Origin: Solidesulfovibrio alcoholivorans DSM 5433
GTDB lineage: Bacteria; Desulfobacterota; Desulfovibrionia; Desulfovibrionales; Desulfovibrionaceae
Length of the DNA stretch: 34,862 nt
Assembly (NCBI RefSeq): GCF_000702665.1
Contig: NZ_JNJA01000024.1
Location: 1 to 34,862, forward strand
Reading direction: 5' to 3'
This document shows, piece by piece, positions 17,408-25,804 of this stretch; position 1 is the first letter of the stretch, and each line of letters begins with the position of its first letter. The translations under genes and the position numbers were made by a program. Under the pieces are notes generated by a model that saw nothing but the letters and a program-made list of their open reading frames with translations, made no database searches and was not told the DNA's origin.

Positions 17408-18560
17408 CTACATGGCGGCCTTGAACAGGGCGATGATGTCGTTGACGTCGCCTTTGCGCGGGTTGCAGCCGGCATTGCCGTCCAGCAGGGCCTGCCTGGC
17501 CATGGGTTCCAGATCGGATTCCTTGACGCCAAGGGCGGACAGGCTCTTGGGAATGCCCACGTCGGAGGACAGGCGTTCGATGGCGGTGACGGCCTTTTCC
17601 GCCGCCTCCATCATGCCCAGGCCGTCGATGTTCTCGCCCAGGGCCACGGCGATTTCGGCGAACTTGCCCGGATTGACCATGAGGTTCCAACGTTCGACAT
17701 GGGGCAGGAGGATGGCGTTGGCCACGCCGTGGGGCATGTCGAGCATGCCGCCCAGCTGGTGGGCCATGGCGTGGACGTAGCCCAGGCCGGCGTTGTTGAA
17801 GGCCATGCCGGCCAGAAGCGAGGCATAGGCCATGCCTTCGCGGGCCACGATGTCCTCGCCGTAGGCCACGGCCCGGCGCAGGTGCCGGCCGACCAGCTGG
17901 ATGGCCCGGATGGCCACGGCGTCGGTGGCTTCGTTGGCGGCGAGCGTCACGTAGCACTCCACGGCGTGGGTCAGGGCGTCCATGCCGGTGGACGCGGTCA
18001 GGGCCGCCGGCTTGCCGATCATCAGCTCGGGGTCGTTGATGGAGACCTTGGGCAGGTTGCGCCAGCTGACGATGACGAACTTGATCTTGCGTTCCATGTT
18101 GGTGAGCACGCAATGCCGGGTGACCTCACTGCCGGTGCCGGCGGTGGTGTTGACGGCGATGATGGGGGGCAGCTCGTTGGTCAGCTTTTCGATGCCGGCG
18201 TAGTTGTCGTACAGGTCGCCTTCGTGGGTGGCCGCGATGCCGATGCCCTTGCCGCAGTCATGGGCGCTGCCGCCGCCGACGGTCACGAGGAGGTCGCATT
18301 TTTCCTTGCGATAAACGGCCAGCCCGTCCTCGACATTGGAAACGCGGGGGTTGGGGGCCACTTCGCCGTACATCACATGGGCGACGCCGGCCTTGTCCAG
18401 GTGGGCCTTGACCTGATCCACGGCCCCGCCGGTCATGGCTGCCCATGAACTTGTCCGTGACGATCAGCGCCTTTTTCCCGAACATCGCCGCGCGCGGTCC
18501 CACCTCAGCCAGCGTTCCCCTGCCGATGAAATTCACTGCCGGGCACAGAAAGTCAGCCAT
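17408..18560 (-). pseudogene. adh: Iron-containing alcohol dehydrogenase with a single-base frameshift
   Basis: The start ATG at 18560 (MADFLCPAVNFIGRGTLAEVG) has GGAGG five bases upstream. The frame reads well to KKALIVTDKFMGS (18440s), then continues one frame over as MTGGAVDQVKAHLDKAGVAHV to the stop at 17408. The span is 1,153 bases, one more than a multiple of three, so an extra base near 18437-18445 breaks the gene. The rest is a typical ~383-residue group III alcohol dehydrogenase: GGGSAHDCGK cofactor motif, TTAGTGSEVTR, and Asp/His iron ligands in MDALTHAVE, HAMAHQLGG and MPHGVANA. The product would oxidise a primary alcohol with NAD. It could be a sequencing error, since the remainder shows no decay. 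Confidence 0.88.
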
Positions 18561-18695
18561 TTCGTCCTCCATGGTTGCGGTTGCATCCGGTGGCGGGGTG
18601 CCGTCACCGGGGGGATGTCGTTTTTCTTTCGAAAGGCATTCCGCTGCGCCCCGCCCTGGCCGGGCAGCCTTGCCGGCTGCCGTGGGACGGCCTTT

Positions 18696-18717
18696 ATTTT
18701 AAATTTAAAATATATGG
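18696..18717 (-). promoter_or_regulatory. Half-conserved copy of the island operator
   Basis: On the minus strand it reads CCATATATTTTAAATTTAAA, matching the left 13-14 bases of the two complete operators but lacking the closing TGG. Like 18814-18833 it is preceded by AATAG. The inner ATTTTAAATTTAAAAT (18696-18711) is a perfect 16-bp palindrome. It lies about 140 bp upstream of the adh start. Confidence 0.6.
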
Positions 18718-18784
18718 CTATTTAAATTCGAGACAAAAAATGCGCCTCCCTGCCGATTGTTTTTCCATGAAAACGTGTGTCCTC

Positions 18785-18833
18785 CTTCTACGCCGCCGCC
18801 GGGGGCATGTCAACCATATTTTATAATATATGG
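18785..18833 (-). promoter_or_regulatory. Promoter and operator of the adh-mop transcription unit
   Basis: On the minus strand the near-perfect palindrome CCATATATTATAAAATATGG (18833-18814) is followed with no gap by a consensus -35 box TTGACA (18813-18808), a 17-base spacer and TAGAAG (18790-18785) as -10. The same order of operator, TTGA(C/A)A, 17 bases and TAG occurs at 25400-25450. The palindrome touching the -35 box suggests either activation from that site or repression by occlusion. Confidence 0.7.
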
Positions 18834-18935
18834 CTATTAATTTCCCTCATGCTTCCAAGCGGTTACATTGTTTTCCAACGACTTTGGCGCACGCAAACCT
18901 ATAAAACCGTGTTCGCGCCGCCGGTCCCGGCCGCC

Positions 18936-20366
18936 TCAGCCCAACAGGCGGCGGCTGATGGCCTCGGCCGCCCGCCGGCCGGCCCCCATGGCCGAAATGA
19001 CCGTGGCCGCGCCGGTGACGATATCGCCGCCGGCAAAGACCATGGGCAGGGTCGTTTCGCCGGTGGCCTCGTTGGCGCTGATGTAGCCCCGCCGGTCGAC
19101 GAGCAGGCCCGGCGTGGCCCGGGGCAGGAGCGGATTGGCCCGGGTGCCCACGGCCACGATGGCCATGTCCGCCCCGATCTCGCAAAAGTCCCCGTCGCAG
19201 GCGAGGGGCCGGCACCGGCCGGATGCGTCGGGCTCGCCCAGGCGCATGCGTTGCAGCCGCACCCCGGTCAATCGCCCCTGCCCGTCGCCCACAAAGGCCA
19301 GCGGCGCGCGCAGACACAAAAAGGCGACGCCCTCCTCCCTGGCATGGTGGATTTCCTCGGCCCGGGCCGGCATCTCGTTTTCCGAACGCCGGTAGACGAT
19401 GGAGACGGATTCCGCGCCCAGGCGCACGGCCGTCCGGGCCGCGTCCAGGGCCACGTTGCCGGCCCCGAAGACCACCACCCGCCGGCCCGGAGAGACCGGG
19501 GTGTCCCAGTCGGGAAAGGCGTAGGCCCGGCCCAGGTTGACCCGGGTGAGAAACTCGTTGGCCGAAAAGACGCCGATGAGGTTCTCGCCGGGGATGTCCA
19601 AAAAGACCGGCAACCCGGCCCCGATACCGATGAAAACGGCCCCGTAGCCCTGGTCCAGCAGTTCCCGGACCTCCACGGTGCGCCCGCCCACCCAATTGGT
19701 GAAAAAGCGTACGCCAAGGGCGCTCAGGGCCTCGATCTCCCGGCGCACCACGGCCTTGGGCAGCCGGAATTCCGGAATGCCGTAGACCAGCACCCCGCCC
19801 GGCTCGTGCAGGGCCTCGTAGACGTCCACGCCGATTCCCCGGGTGGCCAGGGTGCCGGCCACGGTCAGGCTGGCCGGGCCGGAACCGATGCAGGCCACGC
19901 GCGTGTCCGTCCCGGGCCCGGCGCAGGCCGGGCCGCCGGTCAGGGCGGCGCAGGCCCCGTCGGCCATGAACGCATCGGCCGCGTAACGCTCCAGCCGGCC
20001 GATGGCCACGGGCTCGCCCTTGCGGCCCAGGATACAGCCGCTTTCGCACTGGCTTTCCTGGGGACAGACCCGGCCGCACACGGCCGGCAGGGAATTGGTC
20101 CGCCGGATGATGCCGTAGGCCGTGGGCACGTCCCCGGCGGCCAGGGCGGTGATAAAGCCCGGAATGTCGATGCCGACGGGACAGCCGGCCACGCAGCCGG
20201 GGTTCTTGCAGGCCAGACAGCGCGCGGCCTCGGCCCGGGCCATGGCCGGGCTGTAGCCCAGGGCGACTTCCCGGCAATTGCCCACGCGCTCCCCGGCCGG
20301 CTGTTCGGGCATGGGCGTGCGGGGGGGCCTTTTGTGCGGATTCTCAGTTGGCGCAGCGGCAGACAT
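18936..20366 (-). CDS. nfnB: NfnB-type subunit: NADPH-binding FAD/Fe-S oxidoreductase (GltD family)
   Basis: 476 residues from the ATG at 20366, 23 bp inside the end of nfnA. In Nfn this large subunit carries two [4Fe-4S] clusters, the bifurcating FAD and the NADP(H) site. The N terminus has cysteine groups CLACKNPGCVAGCP and CGRVCPQESQCESGC. These are followed by the FAD fold (IGSGPASLTVAG), EPGGVLVYGIPEFRLPK typical of GltD/Nfn, the NADP motif VFGAGNVALDAARTA and a closing FAD motif VFAGGDIVTGAATV. Pairing with nfnA distinguishes it from glutamate synthase. It could also be described as sulfide dehydrogenase SudA. Confidence 0.9.
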   Translation of the reverse strand: MSAAAPTENPHKRPPRTPMPEQPAGERVGNCREVALGYSPAMARAEAARCLACKNPGCVAGCPVGIDIPGFITALAAGDVPTAYGIIRRTNSLPAVCGRVCPQESQCESGCILGRKGEPVAIGRLERYAADAFMADGACAALTGGPACAGPGTDTRVACIGSGPASLTVAGTLATRGIGVDVYEALHEPGGVLVYGIPEFRLPKAVVRREIEALSALGVRFFTNWVGGRTVEVRELLDQGYGAVFIGIGAGLPVFLDIPGENLIGVFSANEFLTRVNLGRAYAFPDWDTPVSPGRRVVVFGAGNVALDAARTAVRLGAESVSIVYRRSENEMPARAEEIHHAREEGVAFLCLRAPLAFVGDGQGRLTGVRLQRMRLGEPDASGRCRPLACDGDFCEIGADMAIVAVGTRANPLLPRATPGLLVDRRGYISANEATGETTLPMVFAGGDIVTGAATVISAMGAGRRAAEAISRRLLG

Positions 20367-21198
20367 GGCTTTTTTGCAACTCCTCGTAAGCGTGCCGTTC
20401 CATGGGGGCAAAGGCGGTCAGACGCCGGGCCAGTTCCTCGAAATCCACCTGGCTGCCGTCGAATTCCGGGCCGTCCACACAGGCGAAGCGGGTTTGGCCG
20501 CCAACGGTCACCCGACAGGCCCCGCACATGCCGATGCCGTCGAGCATGATGGAATTGAGGCTGACCTGACAGGGCACGTCGAACCGGCCGGCCACGGCGG
20601 ATACGGCCGCCATCATGGGCACCGGCCCCACGGCCAGCACCTCGGCCACCCGGGCGTCGGCCTGCAGGCGCTCCTCCAACAGCCGGGTCACCAGACCCTT
20701 GCGGCCCCGGGAGCCGTCGTCGGTGGCCACAAGCACCTCATGGCAGACCGTGCGCAATTCCGGTTCGAAAAGCAGCAACTCCCTGGTGCGCGCGCCGATC
20801 ATGCCGATGACCGTGTTGCCCGCCAGCCGGTGGCCCTTGGCGATGTGGTGCATGGCGGCGATGCCCGTGCCGCCGCCCACGCAGATGACCGGGGCCGCGC
20901 GGCGGCGGATGGTCGTGGGCCGGCCCAGGGGACCGCACACGTCCAGGACGGCGTCGCCGGCATCGAGGCTGTCGAGCATGGCCGTGGTCTTGCCAAGCAC
21001 GAGGTAGACCAGGGTGATGGTGCCGGCCGAGCGGTCGGCGTCGGCAATGGTCAGGGGGATGCGCTCCCCTTTGTCGTGGACCCGCACGATCACGAAATTG
21101 CCGGGTCGGGCCTTGGCCGCGATCGGCGGGGCGTAGATGACCAGTTCGCTGGTCCGTCCCGCGATGAGCCGGCGTTTGCGCACAATGCGATAGGGCAT
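20344..21198 (-). CDS. nfnA: NfnA-type subunit: FAD/[2Fe-2S] NAD-binding reductase
   Basis: 284 residues from the ATG at 21198, with GGAGG seven bases upstream. It has the ferredoxin-NADP reductase layout: an FAD barrel (residues 1-95, with RPGNFVIVRVHDKGERIPLTIAD), an NAD-binding domain (VICVGGGTGIAAMHHIAKG) and a C-terminal [2Fe-2S] site (GIGMCGACRVTV and RFACVDGPEFDG). With NfnB it forms the NADH-dependent reduced ferredoxin:NADP oxidoreductase, which couples NADH and ferredoxin to NADPH reversibly. In this island it would turn alcohol-derived NADH into NADPH or low-potential electrons. The alternative name is SudB. Confidence 0.9.
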   Translation of the reverse strand: MPYRIVRKRRLIAGRTSELVIYAPPIAAKARPGNFVIVRVHDKGERIPLTIADADRSAGTITLVYLVLGKTTAMLDSLDAGDAVLDVCGPLGRPTTIRRRAAPVICVGGGTGIAAMHHIAKGHRLAGNTVIGMIGARTRELLLFEPELRTVCHEVLVATDDGSRGRKGLVTRLLEERLQADARVAEVLAVGPVPMMAAVSAVAGRFDVPCQVSLNSIMLDGIGMCGACRVTVGGQTRFACVDGPEFDGSQVDFEELARRLTAFAPMERHAYEELQKSHVCRCAN

Positions 21199-21218
21199 GA
21201 AACGTCCTCCGTGGTGTC

Positions 21219-22295
21219 CTAGGCGACGCGCCATGCGCCGGCTAGGTTGTGGTTGTCGCCGGCCGGACGCAGGGCCCGCTCCACCAGCCGGGCGCCATGG
21301 GCGATCCGGGCCGGGTCGCGGAATTTGGCCCGGGCCATGACGGTCCGCACGGCCCCGGCGGCGGCGAAAGTGTCCTGGCGCAGCAACAGCAGGGCGATGT
21401 CCCTGTCCGCCGCCTTGGCCAGGACCAGTTCGTCGGGAACAATGTCGCCGGTCAGCAGCAAGGCCGCGCAGCCGGCCTCCAGGGCCAACAACTGCACATC
21501 GATGCGGTCGCCGCCGCACAGCACGGCCGCGTCCTGACGGCGGCGAAACCGGGACAGAAAATTTTCCGCCTGCATGGCCCCGATGCAGCAGCCGCCGACC
21601 AGCCGGTCCCAGCCGGCGGGCCCGGACACGACGCGGCAGCCCAGCCCCCGGGCCAGCTCGCCGACCCGGATTCCGGCCAGAAAAGGATCGTGGCCAACGC
21701 AGCCGAGCACGGGCAGGCCCCGGCGCGCCAGAAACGGCGCCACCAGCCCTTCGACCTCGTCACGGGCCGCTTCGGGCACGTCGTTAAAAATGACCCCGAC
21801 CAGGCGTTCGCCCAAAAGCTCCCGGGCGGCCAGCAGCCGCTCGACATGCGGCTCCCGGCGAACGCGGTCGAGAAGCAGCACCCGCGCGCCAAGGGCCCGG
21901 GCCACGCGCGGCCCGGCCAGCCCCCAGCCGCCGCCGGCATGGAGGAAATCGCCCAGTCCGCCGATGAGCATGGCGTCCTTGTCCGCGGCCAGGGTCCGGT
22001 AGGCGTCCACGATTTCCGGCAGCCGGTCGGCGGGGGCGTCCGGGAAAACGCCTTTGGCGCACTGCCGGGGCAGGACCACGGGCGCCATGTGGGACAGGGG
22101 ATCGGACAGGCCGAGGGCTTCCCGGACAAAGCGGCTGTCCAGGCCGTCCGGGTCGCCGGGCACGGCCGGCAGGGCGTCGACGGGTTTGATGAAGCCGATG
22201 CGCCGCCCCTGGCGTTGGAAACGCTGGCCCAGGGCCAGGGCGAGAAGGGTCTTGCCGGCGCTGCCGTCGGTGGAGCCGATATAGAGACCGTTCAC
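21219..22295 (-). CDS. P-loop / DRTGG-domain protein (phosphotransacetylase N-terminal type)
   Basis: 358 residues; the start is GTG at 22295, with GGAGGAAG upstream. The N-terminal BioD-like nucleotide-binding domain has the P-loop GSTDGSAGKT (residues 7-16) and the segment GRRIGFIKPVD. The C-terminal DRTGG domain spans roughly residues 215-330 (CIGAMQAENFLSRF, GGDRIDVQLLALEAGCAALLLTG). Together these match the regulatory N-terminal half of long bacterial phosphotransacetylases, but the catalytic half is missing and the gene ends cleanly. It follows the acylating aldehyde dehydrogenase gene and precedes nfnA by 20 bp. It may sense nucleotide or acyl-CoA status; the function is not known. Confidence 0.82.
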   Translation of the reverse strand: MNGLYIGSTDGSAGKTLLALALGQRFQRQGRRIGFIKPVDALPAVPGDPDGLDSRFVREALGLSDPLSHMAPVVLPRQCAKGVFPDAPADRLPEIVDAYRTLAADKDAMLIGGLGDFLHAGGGWGLAGPRVARALGARVLLLDRVRREPHVERLLAARELLGERLVGVIFNDVPEAARDEVEGLVAPFLARRGLPVLGCVGHDPFLAGIRVGELARGLGCRVVSGPAGWDRLVGGCCIGAMQAENFLSRFRRRQDAAVLCGGDRIDVQLLALEAGCAALLLTGDIVPDELVLAKAADRDIALLLLRQDTFAAAGAVRTVMARAKFRDPARIAHGARLVERALRPAGDNHNLAGAWRVA

Positions 22296-22362
22296 AGGGC
22301 TTCCTCCGGAATTTGAGGGGGATGCTGGCGCGAAAAAGCACAGGGCGCGGGGTTGTGAAGGC

Positions 22363-22404
22363 GTGCCGGAAGACCCGGAGGTTGGCGGTCGGGTCCTCCG
22401 GCAC
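22363..22404 (-). terminator. Long hairpin between the aldehyde dehydrogenase and DRTGG genes
   Basis: A 15-bp stem with one mismatch, GTGCCGGAAGACCCG (22363-22377) with CGGGTCCTCCGGCAC (22390-22404), and a 12-base loop lie in the 146-bp gap. It has no T-run. It probably sets unequal expression of the two genes by mRNA processing or partial termination. Confidence 0.5.
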
Positions 22405-22441
22405 GGATGCAGCCTGTCCCGGGGGGGGACAAACGTGGACG

Positions 22442-23971
22442 CTACAGTTCGCGGTTGATGGTGCCTTCCCAGGTGCTCACCCGGGCGCGGGCGTCACCGG
22501 ATTCCTTGGGCGACACCCACTTGGTGGTGACGGTCTTGGCGCGGGTGTAAAACCGCAGGCCGTCGCGGCCGAGGACGTGCAGGTCGCCGAAAAACGACCG
22601 CTTGTTGCCGCAGAAGGGGAAGAAGGCCAGGGGCACGGGGATGCCCACGTTGACGCCGACCATGCCGCCGTCGGTGCGACGGGCGAACTCCCGGGCGTAA
22701 TGGCCGTTTTGCGTGAAGATGGAGGAGCCGTTGGCAAAGGGATTGGCGTTCATGACGGCCAGCCCTTCCTCGAAGTCCCTGACCCGCTTGATGCACACCA
22801 CCGGGCCGAAGACCTCCTGGTCGCCGATGGTCATGCCCGGGGCCACATGGTCGAAGATGGTGGGACCGACGAAGTAGCCGTTCTCGAACCCCTTGGGCGC
22901 GCAGGCGCGGCCGTCGAGGACGAGGTCGGCCCCTTCGGCCACGCCCTTGTCGATCCAGTCGAGCACGGACTTCTTGTGGGCGGCGCTGATGACCGGGCCG
23001 AGCTGGGTGTCCGGATCATAGGCCGCGCCGACCACCAGCCGTTCGCCCAGGCCCTTGAGGATTTCCACGAACCGGTCGGCCACCGACTCCTGGGCCACCA
23101 CCACGGGCAGGGCCATGCAGCGCTGGCCGGCGCAGCCGAAGCAGGAGTTGATGACGCGCTGGGCCGACCATTCCAGGGGGGCGTCCTCCAGCAGCAGGGC
23201 GTGGTTTTTCGCCTCGGTCAGGCACTGCACCCGCTTGCCGGCCGCGGCCGCGCCGGAATAAATCTTGACCCCGGTGGAGGTGGAACCGACGAAGGAGACG
23301 CCGCGAATGTCGGGATGGGACAGGAGGTTGGCCACTTCCTGGCGGCTGCAGGTGACGAGGTTGACCACGCCCTTGGGCAGGCCGGCCTCGATGAGCAGTT
23401 CGAGCAGGCGCATGCCGGTCTGCGGCACCATGCTGGCCGCCTTGAGCACCATGGTGTTGCCGGCGACGATGCACAGGGGGATGAACCAGCCAAAGGGGAT
23501 CATGGCCGGGAAATTGTAGGGGGCGATGCCCAGGAACACGCCCACGGCCTCGCGGTACAGGCAGATGTCGTGGCTGCGGGTCGCCTCCATCATGGCGTAG
23601 CCCTGGATTTCCATGGGCGCGCCCACGGCCACTTCGCAGGCCTCCACGACCTTATGTACATCGCCCCGGGACTCATTGAGGTTCTTGCCCATTTCCGTGG
23701 CCAGCAGCACGGAGAGTTCCTCGAAGTGCTGGTTGACCAGTTCCCGGAAGCGGAACAGCACCTGGGTGCGCACGCCCACGGGCTTGCTCGACCAGTCGGG
23801 GTAGGCGGCCTTGGCGGCCTGGACCGCGGCGTCCACCTCGGCGGGCAGGCAGACGGGCGCGGCGGCGATCTGTTCACCGGTGCTCGGGTTCATCACCGGC
23901 GTGTACTTGTCCGTGGCGCTTTGCCGCCATTCGTTGTCGACACAGTACAAGAGCTTCCTGATAGCAGACAT
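22442..23971 (-). CDS. mmsA: CoA-acylating aldehyde dehydrogenase, MmsA/IolA type
   Basis: 509 residues. The sequence follows methylmalonate-semialdehyde dehydrogenase rather than ordinary aldehyde dehydrogenases: YNFPAMIPFGWFIPLCIVAGNT, GVSFVGSTSTG, EAKNHALLLEDAP, the catalytic cysteine block CFGCAGQRCMAL, and GGMVGVNVGIPVPLAFFPFCG. The family makes acyl-CoA from an aldehyde, CoA and NAD. Here the partner alcohol dehydrogenase lies directly upstream (90 bp), so the pair should turn an alcohol into its acyl-CoA. In MmsA-type enzymes the carboxylated semialdehyde is the usual substrate; the actual substrate here is not readable from sequence. GGAGGACGCC precedes the ATG at 23971. Confidence 0.92.
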   Translation of the reverse strand: MSAIRKLLYCVDNEWRQSATDKYTPVMNPSTGEQIAAAPVCLPAEVDAAVQAAKAAYPDWSSKPVGVRTQVLFRFRELVNQHFEELSVLLATEMGKNLNESRGDVHKVVEACEVAVGAPMEIQGYAMMEATRSHDICLYREAVGVFLGIAPYNFPAMIPFGWFIPLCIVAGNTMVLKAASMVPQTGMRLLELLIEAGLPKGVVNLVTCSRQEVANLLSHPDIRGVSFVGSTSTGVKIYSGAAAAGKRVQCLTEAKNHALLLEDAPLEWSAQRVINSCFGCAGQRCMALPVVVAQESVADRFVEILKGLGERLVVGAAYDPDTQLGPVISAAHKKSVLDWIDKGVAEGADLVLDGRACAPKGFENGYFVGPTIFDHVAPGMTIGDQEVFGPVVCIKRVRDFEEGLAVMNANPFANGSSIFTQNGHYAREFARRTDGGMVGVNVGIPVPLAFFPFCGNKRSFFGDLHVLGRDGLRFYTRAKTVTTKWVSPKESGDARARVSTWEGTINREL

Positions 23972-24061
23972 GGCGTCCTCCGTTTGGCTTCGTGACCGTC
24001 GCCGCCTTGATCGAAGATGGCGGGAAAGGCGTCAACGCTCGGTTATTGCTTGTTTTTCCGA

Positions 24062-25225
24062 TTACAGTGCCGCGTAGTACAGTTCGACGATTTCCTGTTT
24101 GTCCGCCAGTCGCGGATTGTTGGCGGGGCTGCCGCTGGCCAGGGCGTCCTCGGCCATTTTCCCCACCACGGGATCGAGCTTTTCCCGGCTGACCCCGAGC
24201 TGTTGCAGGCCCGGCACCTCCAGGGCGGCGATGAGCGCCTTGACCGCGTCGGCCCCGGCCTGGGCCACGGTCGCGTCATCGGCCCGGGGCGGGCAGTCCA
24301 CGCCCATGGCCCGGGCGATGTCCGCGTAACGCTTCGGATTGCCCGGCAGGGAAAATTCCATGACCACGCCGAGCAAGGCGGCGTTGGAAATGCCGTGGGC
24401 CACGTGGAACAGCGCCCCCACCGGCCGGGACATGCCGTGGACCAGGGCGACCGAGGCGTTGGAAAAGGCGATGCCGGCCTGCAACGCCCCGAGCATGGTC
24501 CGGGACCGGGCCTCGATGTCGTCCGGCCGTTTCCAGGCCTTGGGCAGATTGCGGTAAATGAGGCCCACGGCGGAAAGCGCCATCACGTCGGTCATGGGCT
24601 GGGCCTTGCGCGAGACATAGGCCTCGATGGCGTGGGTCAGGGCGTCGAGGCCGGTGGCCGCCGTCAGCCCCCGGGGCATGGCCAGGGTCAGGCCGGGATC
24701 GACAAAGGCGACCTGCGGCATGAGGTAGGGGCTGCCGATGAGCATTTTCACGTCATGCTCGGTGTCGGTGATGATGGTGAACATGGTGGCTTCGCTGCCG
24801 GTGCCGGCCGTGGTCGGCACGGCAAAAAGCGGCAGGCCCCGTTGCCGCACCTTGTCGGCCCCCATGTAATCCTGGATGGCGCCGGGATTGGTGGCCATGA
24901 CGGACACGGCCTTGGCCACGTCGAGGGAGCTGCCGCCGCCGCAGCCGATGACCAGATCGCACCGGCCGCGCCGGATGATGTCCAGCCCGTCCCGGACGTG
25001 GGTCAGGGTGGGCTCCTTGTCCACGCCGGCGTAGACTTCGACCGCAATGCCGGCGTCCCGGAGGGAGCCCAGCACCGGTTTGATGGTGCCCGTGTCGATG
25101 AGGACCTGATCCGTCACCAAAAGCGCCCTGCTCGCGCCCTGGCGCGCCGCCGCCGGACCGACCTCGGCCGCGGTGTTCACGCCGATGTGCACTGTCGCCG
25201 GCATGGTGAAGGTATGCGTTGCCAT
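24062..25225 (-). CDS. adh: Iron-containing alcohol dehydrogenase (intact)
   Basis: 387 residues from the ATG at 25225, with GGAGATTGGAGAG directly upstream; the frame is open 18 codons earlier but without a ribosome site. It is a group III Fe-dependent dehydrogenase: cofactor motif GCGGGSSLDVAK, TTAGTGSEATMF, and metal ligands in GLDALTHAIEAY (Asp, His), ALVHGMSRP (His) and HVAHGISNA (His). It oxidises primary alcohols to aldehydes with NAD(P). It heads the minus-strand operon adh-mmsA-DRTGG-nfnA-nfnB and is transcribed from the promoter at 25400-25450. It differs widely from the frameshifted copy at 17408-18560, so it is not a recent duplicate. Confidence 0.93.
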   Translation of the reverse strand: MATHTFTMPATVHIGVNTAAEVGPAAARQGASRALLVTDQVLIDTGTIKPVLGSLRDAGIAVEVYAGVDKEPTLTHVRDGLDIIRRGRCDLVIGCGGGSSLDVAKAVSVMATNPGAIQDYMGADKVRQRGLPLFAVPTTAGTGSEATMFTIITDTEHDVKMLIGSPYLMPQVAFVDPGLTLAMPRGLTAATGLDALTHAIEAYVSRKAQPMTDVMALSAVGLIYRNLPKAWKRPDDIEARSRTMLGALQAGIAFSNASVALVHGMSRPVGALFHVAHGISNAALLGVVMEFSLPGNPKRYADIARAMGVDCPPRADDATVAQAGADAVKALIAALEVPGLQQLGVSREKLDPVVGKMAEDALASGSPANNPRLADKQEIVELYYAAL

Positions 25226-25399
25226 CTCTCCAATCTCCTTTGTTGCGATCATCCGCCCAGACAAAGCCTTCCCAACCACCGTTGGTTCTCAGAGCGTCTC
25301 CAGTCGTTCTCAAACAGTCTTTCTTTTTTCGGAGCGCCCGCCGCCCGGCATCCCGCCGGCCCGACCCCGGAATTTCGCGGGGTGTCGCTCGATGGGGAC

Positions 25400-25450
25400 A
25401 CGCTACAACAGGGTGTCGGCATTTTCAACCAAATTTTAAAATATATGGTT
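25400..25450 (-). promoter_or_regulatory. Promoter and operator of the adh-mmsA-nfn operon
   Basis: On the minus strand CCATATATTTTAAAATTTGG (25448-25429), flanked by AA and TT, is followed directly by TTGAAA (25428-25423), a 17-base spacer and TAGCGT (25405-25400). The palindrome matches the 18814-18833 site at 18 of 20 positions, with the same CCA-N14-TGG frame and the same distance to the -35 box. It lies about 175 bp upstream of the adh start and 355 bp from the divergent gntR, so it may serve both. Confidence 0.72.
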
Positions 25451-25804
25451 AATTAAGACAACACATTGAAATCATAACCTTTATTTGGCGTGTTTTGCCG
25501 TGTTCCCCACAGGGAAATGTTTTTGCGCCGGGGATTTGCTTTTTTGCTAAAATGAACTTATATTCAAATATAGCACTATTTCGGCGCAACCCAACGGCAA
25601 CACCCTCAAATCAAGCGCAATTTTTCTGGGAATCGGGTGGAACGGGCCGAGGCACACCAGGGGCGTGCCGCCGGCACTGGACTGTTGGGGAGGCTTGCCT
25701 GTAAGCCTATCCGGTCGGCCGACACGCCCGCTTCGAGGCGGCGATGCCGGCCGGCGCGACGCCCAGGACCAGGGCGAAGCGACGCCCCGTCACGAGCAAC
25801 AACC
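25451..25804. other. Gene-free leader between the operator and gntR
   Basis: AT-rich up to about 25590, then GC-rich. No convincing gene is seen. The AT-rich part (25451-25590) probably holds the gntR promoter, but no box pair stands out. Confidence 0.5.

Larger units (their letters stand above)
18561..18935. other. Gene-free interval between nfnB and adh, carrying promoter and operators
   Basis: This 375-bp gap holds the promoter/operator at 18785-18833 and a second operator-like block at 18696-18717, both listed separately. The rest shows no convincing gene. A 16-codon reading frame (minus strand, 18768 to 18718) has an AAGGAGG 12 bases upstream but is too short to claim. Confidence 0.6.

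Noticed and set aside
18718..18768. 16-codon minus-strand leader peptide frame with AAGGAGG upstream
   Set aside because: Spacing of 12 bases is long, there is no attenuator-like codon run, and short frames of this size are expected by chance.
18936..20366. Glutamate synthase small subunit (GltD)
   Set aside because: The adjacent FAD/[2Fe-2S] NAD-binding subunit gene, overlapping by 23 bp, indicates an NfnAB/SudAB pair, and no GltB is present.
25485..25500. Sigma-54-like promoter (TTGGCGTGTTTTGCCG) before gntR
   Set aside because: The GG to GC spacing is two bases too short for a -24/-12 promoter, and no sigma-54 activator is encoded here.
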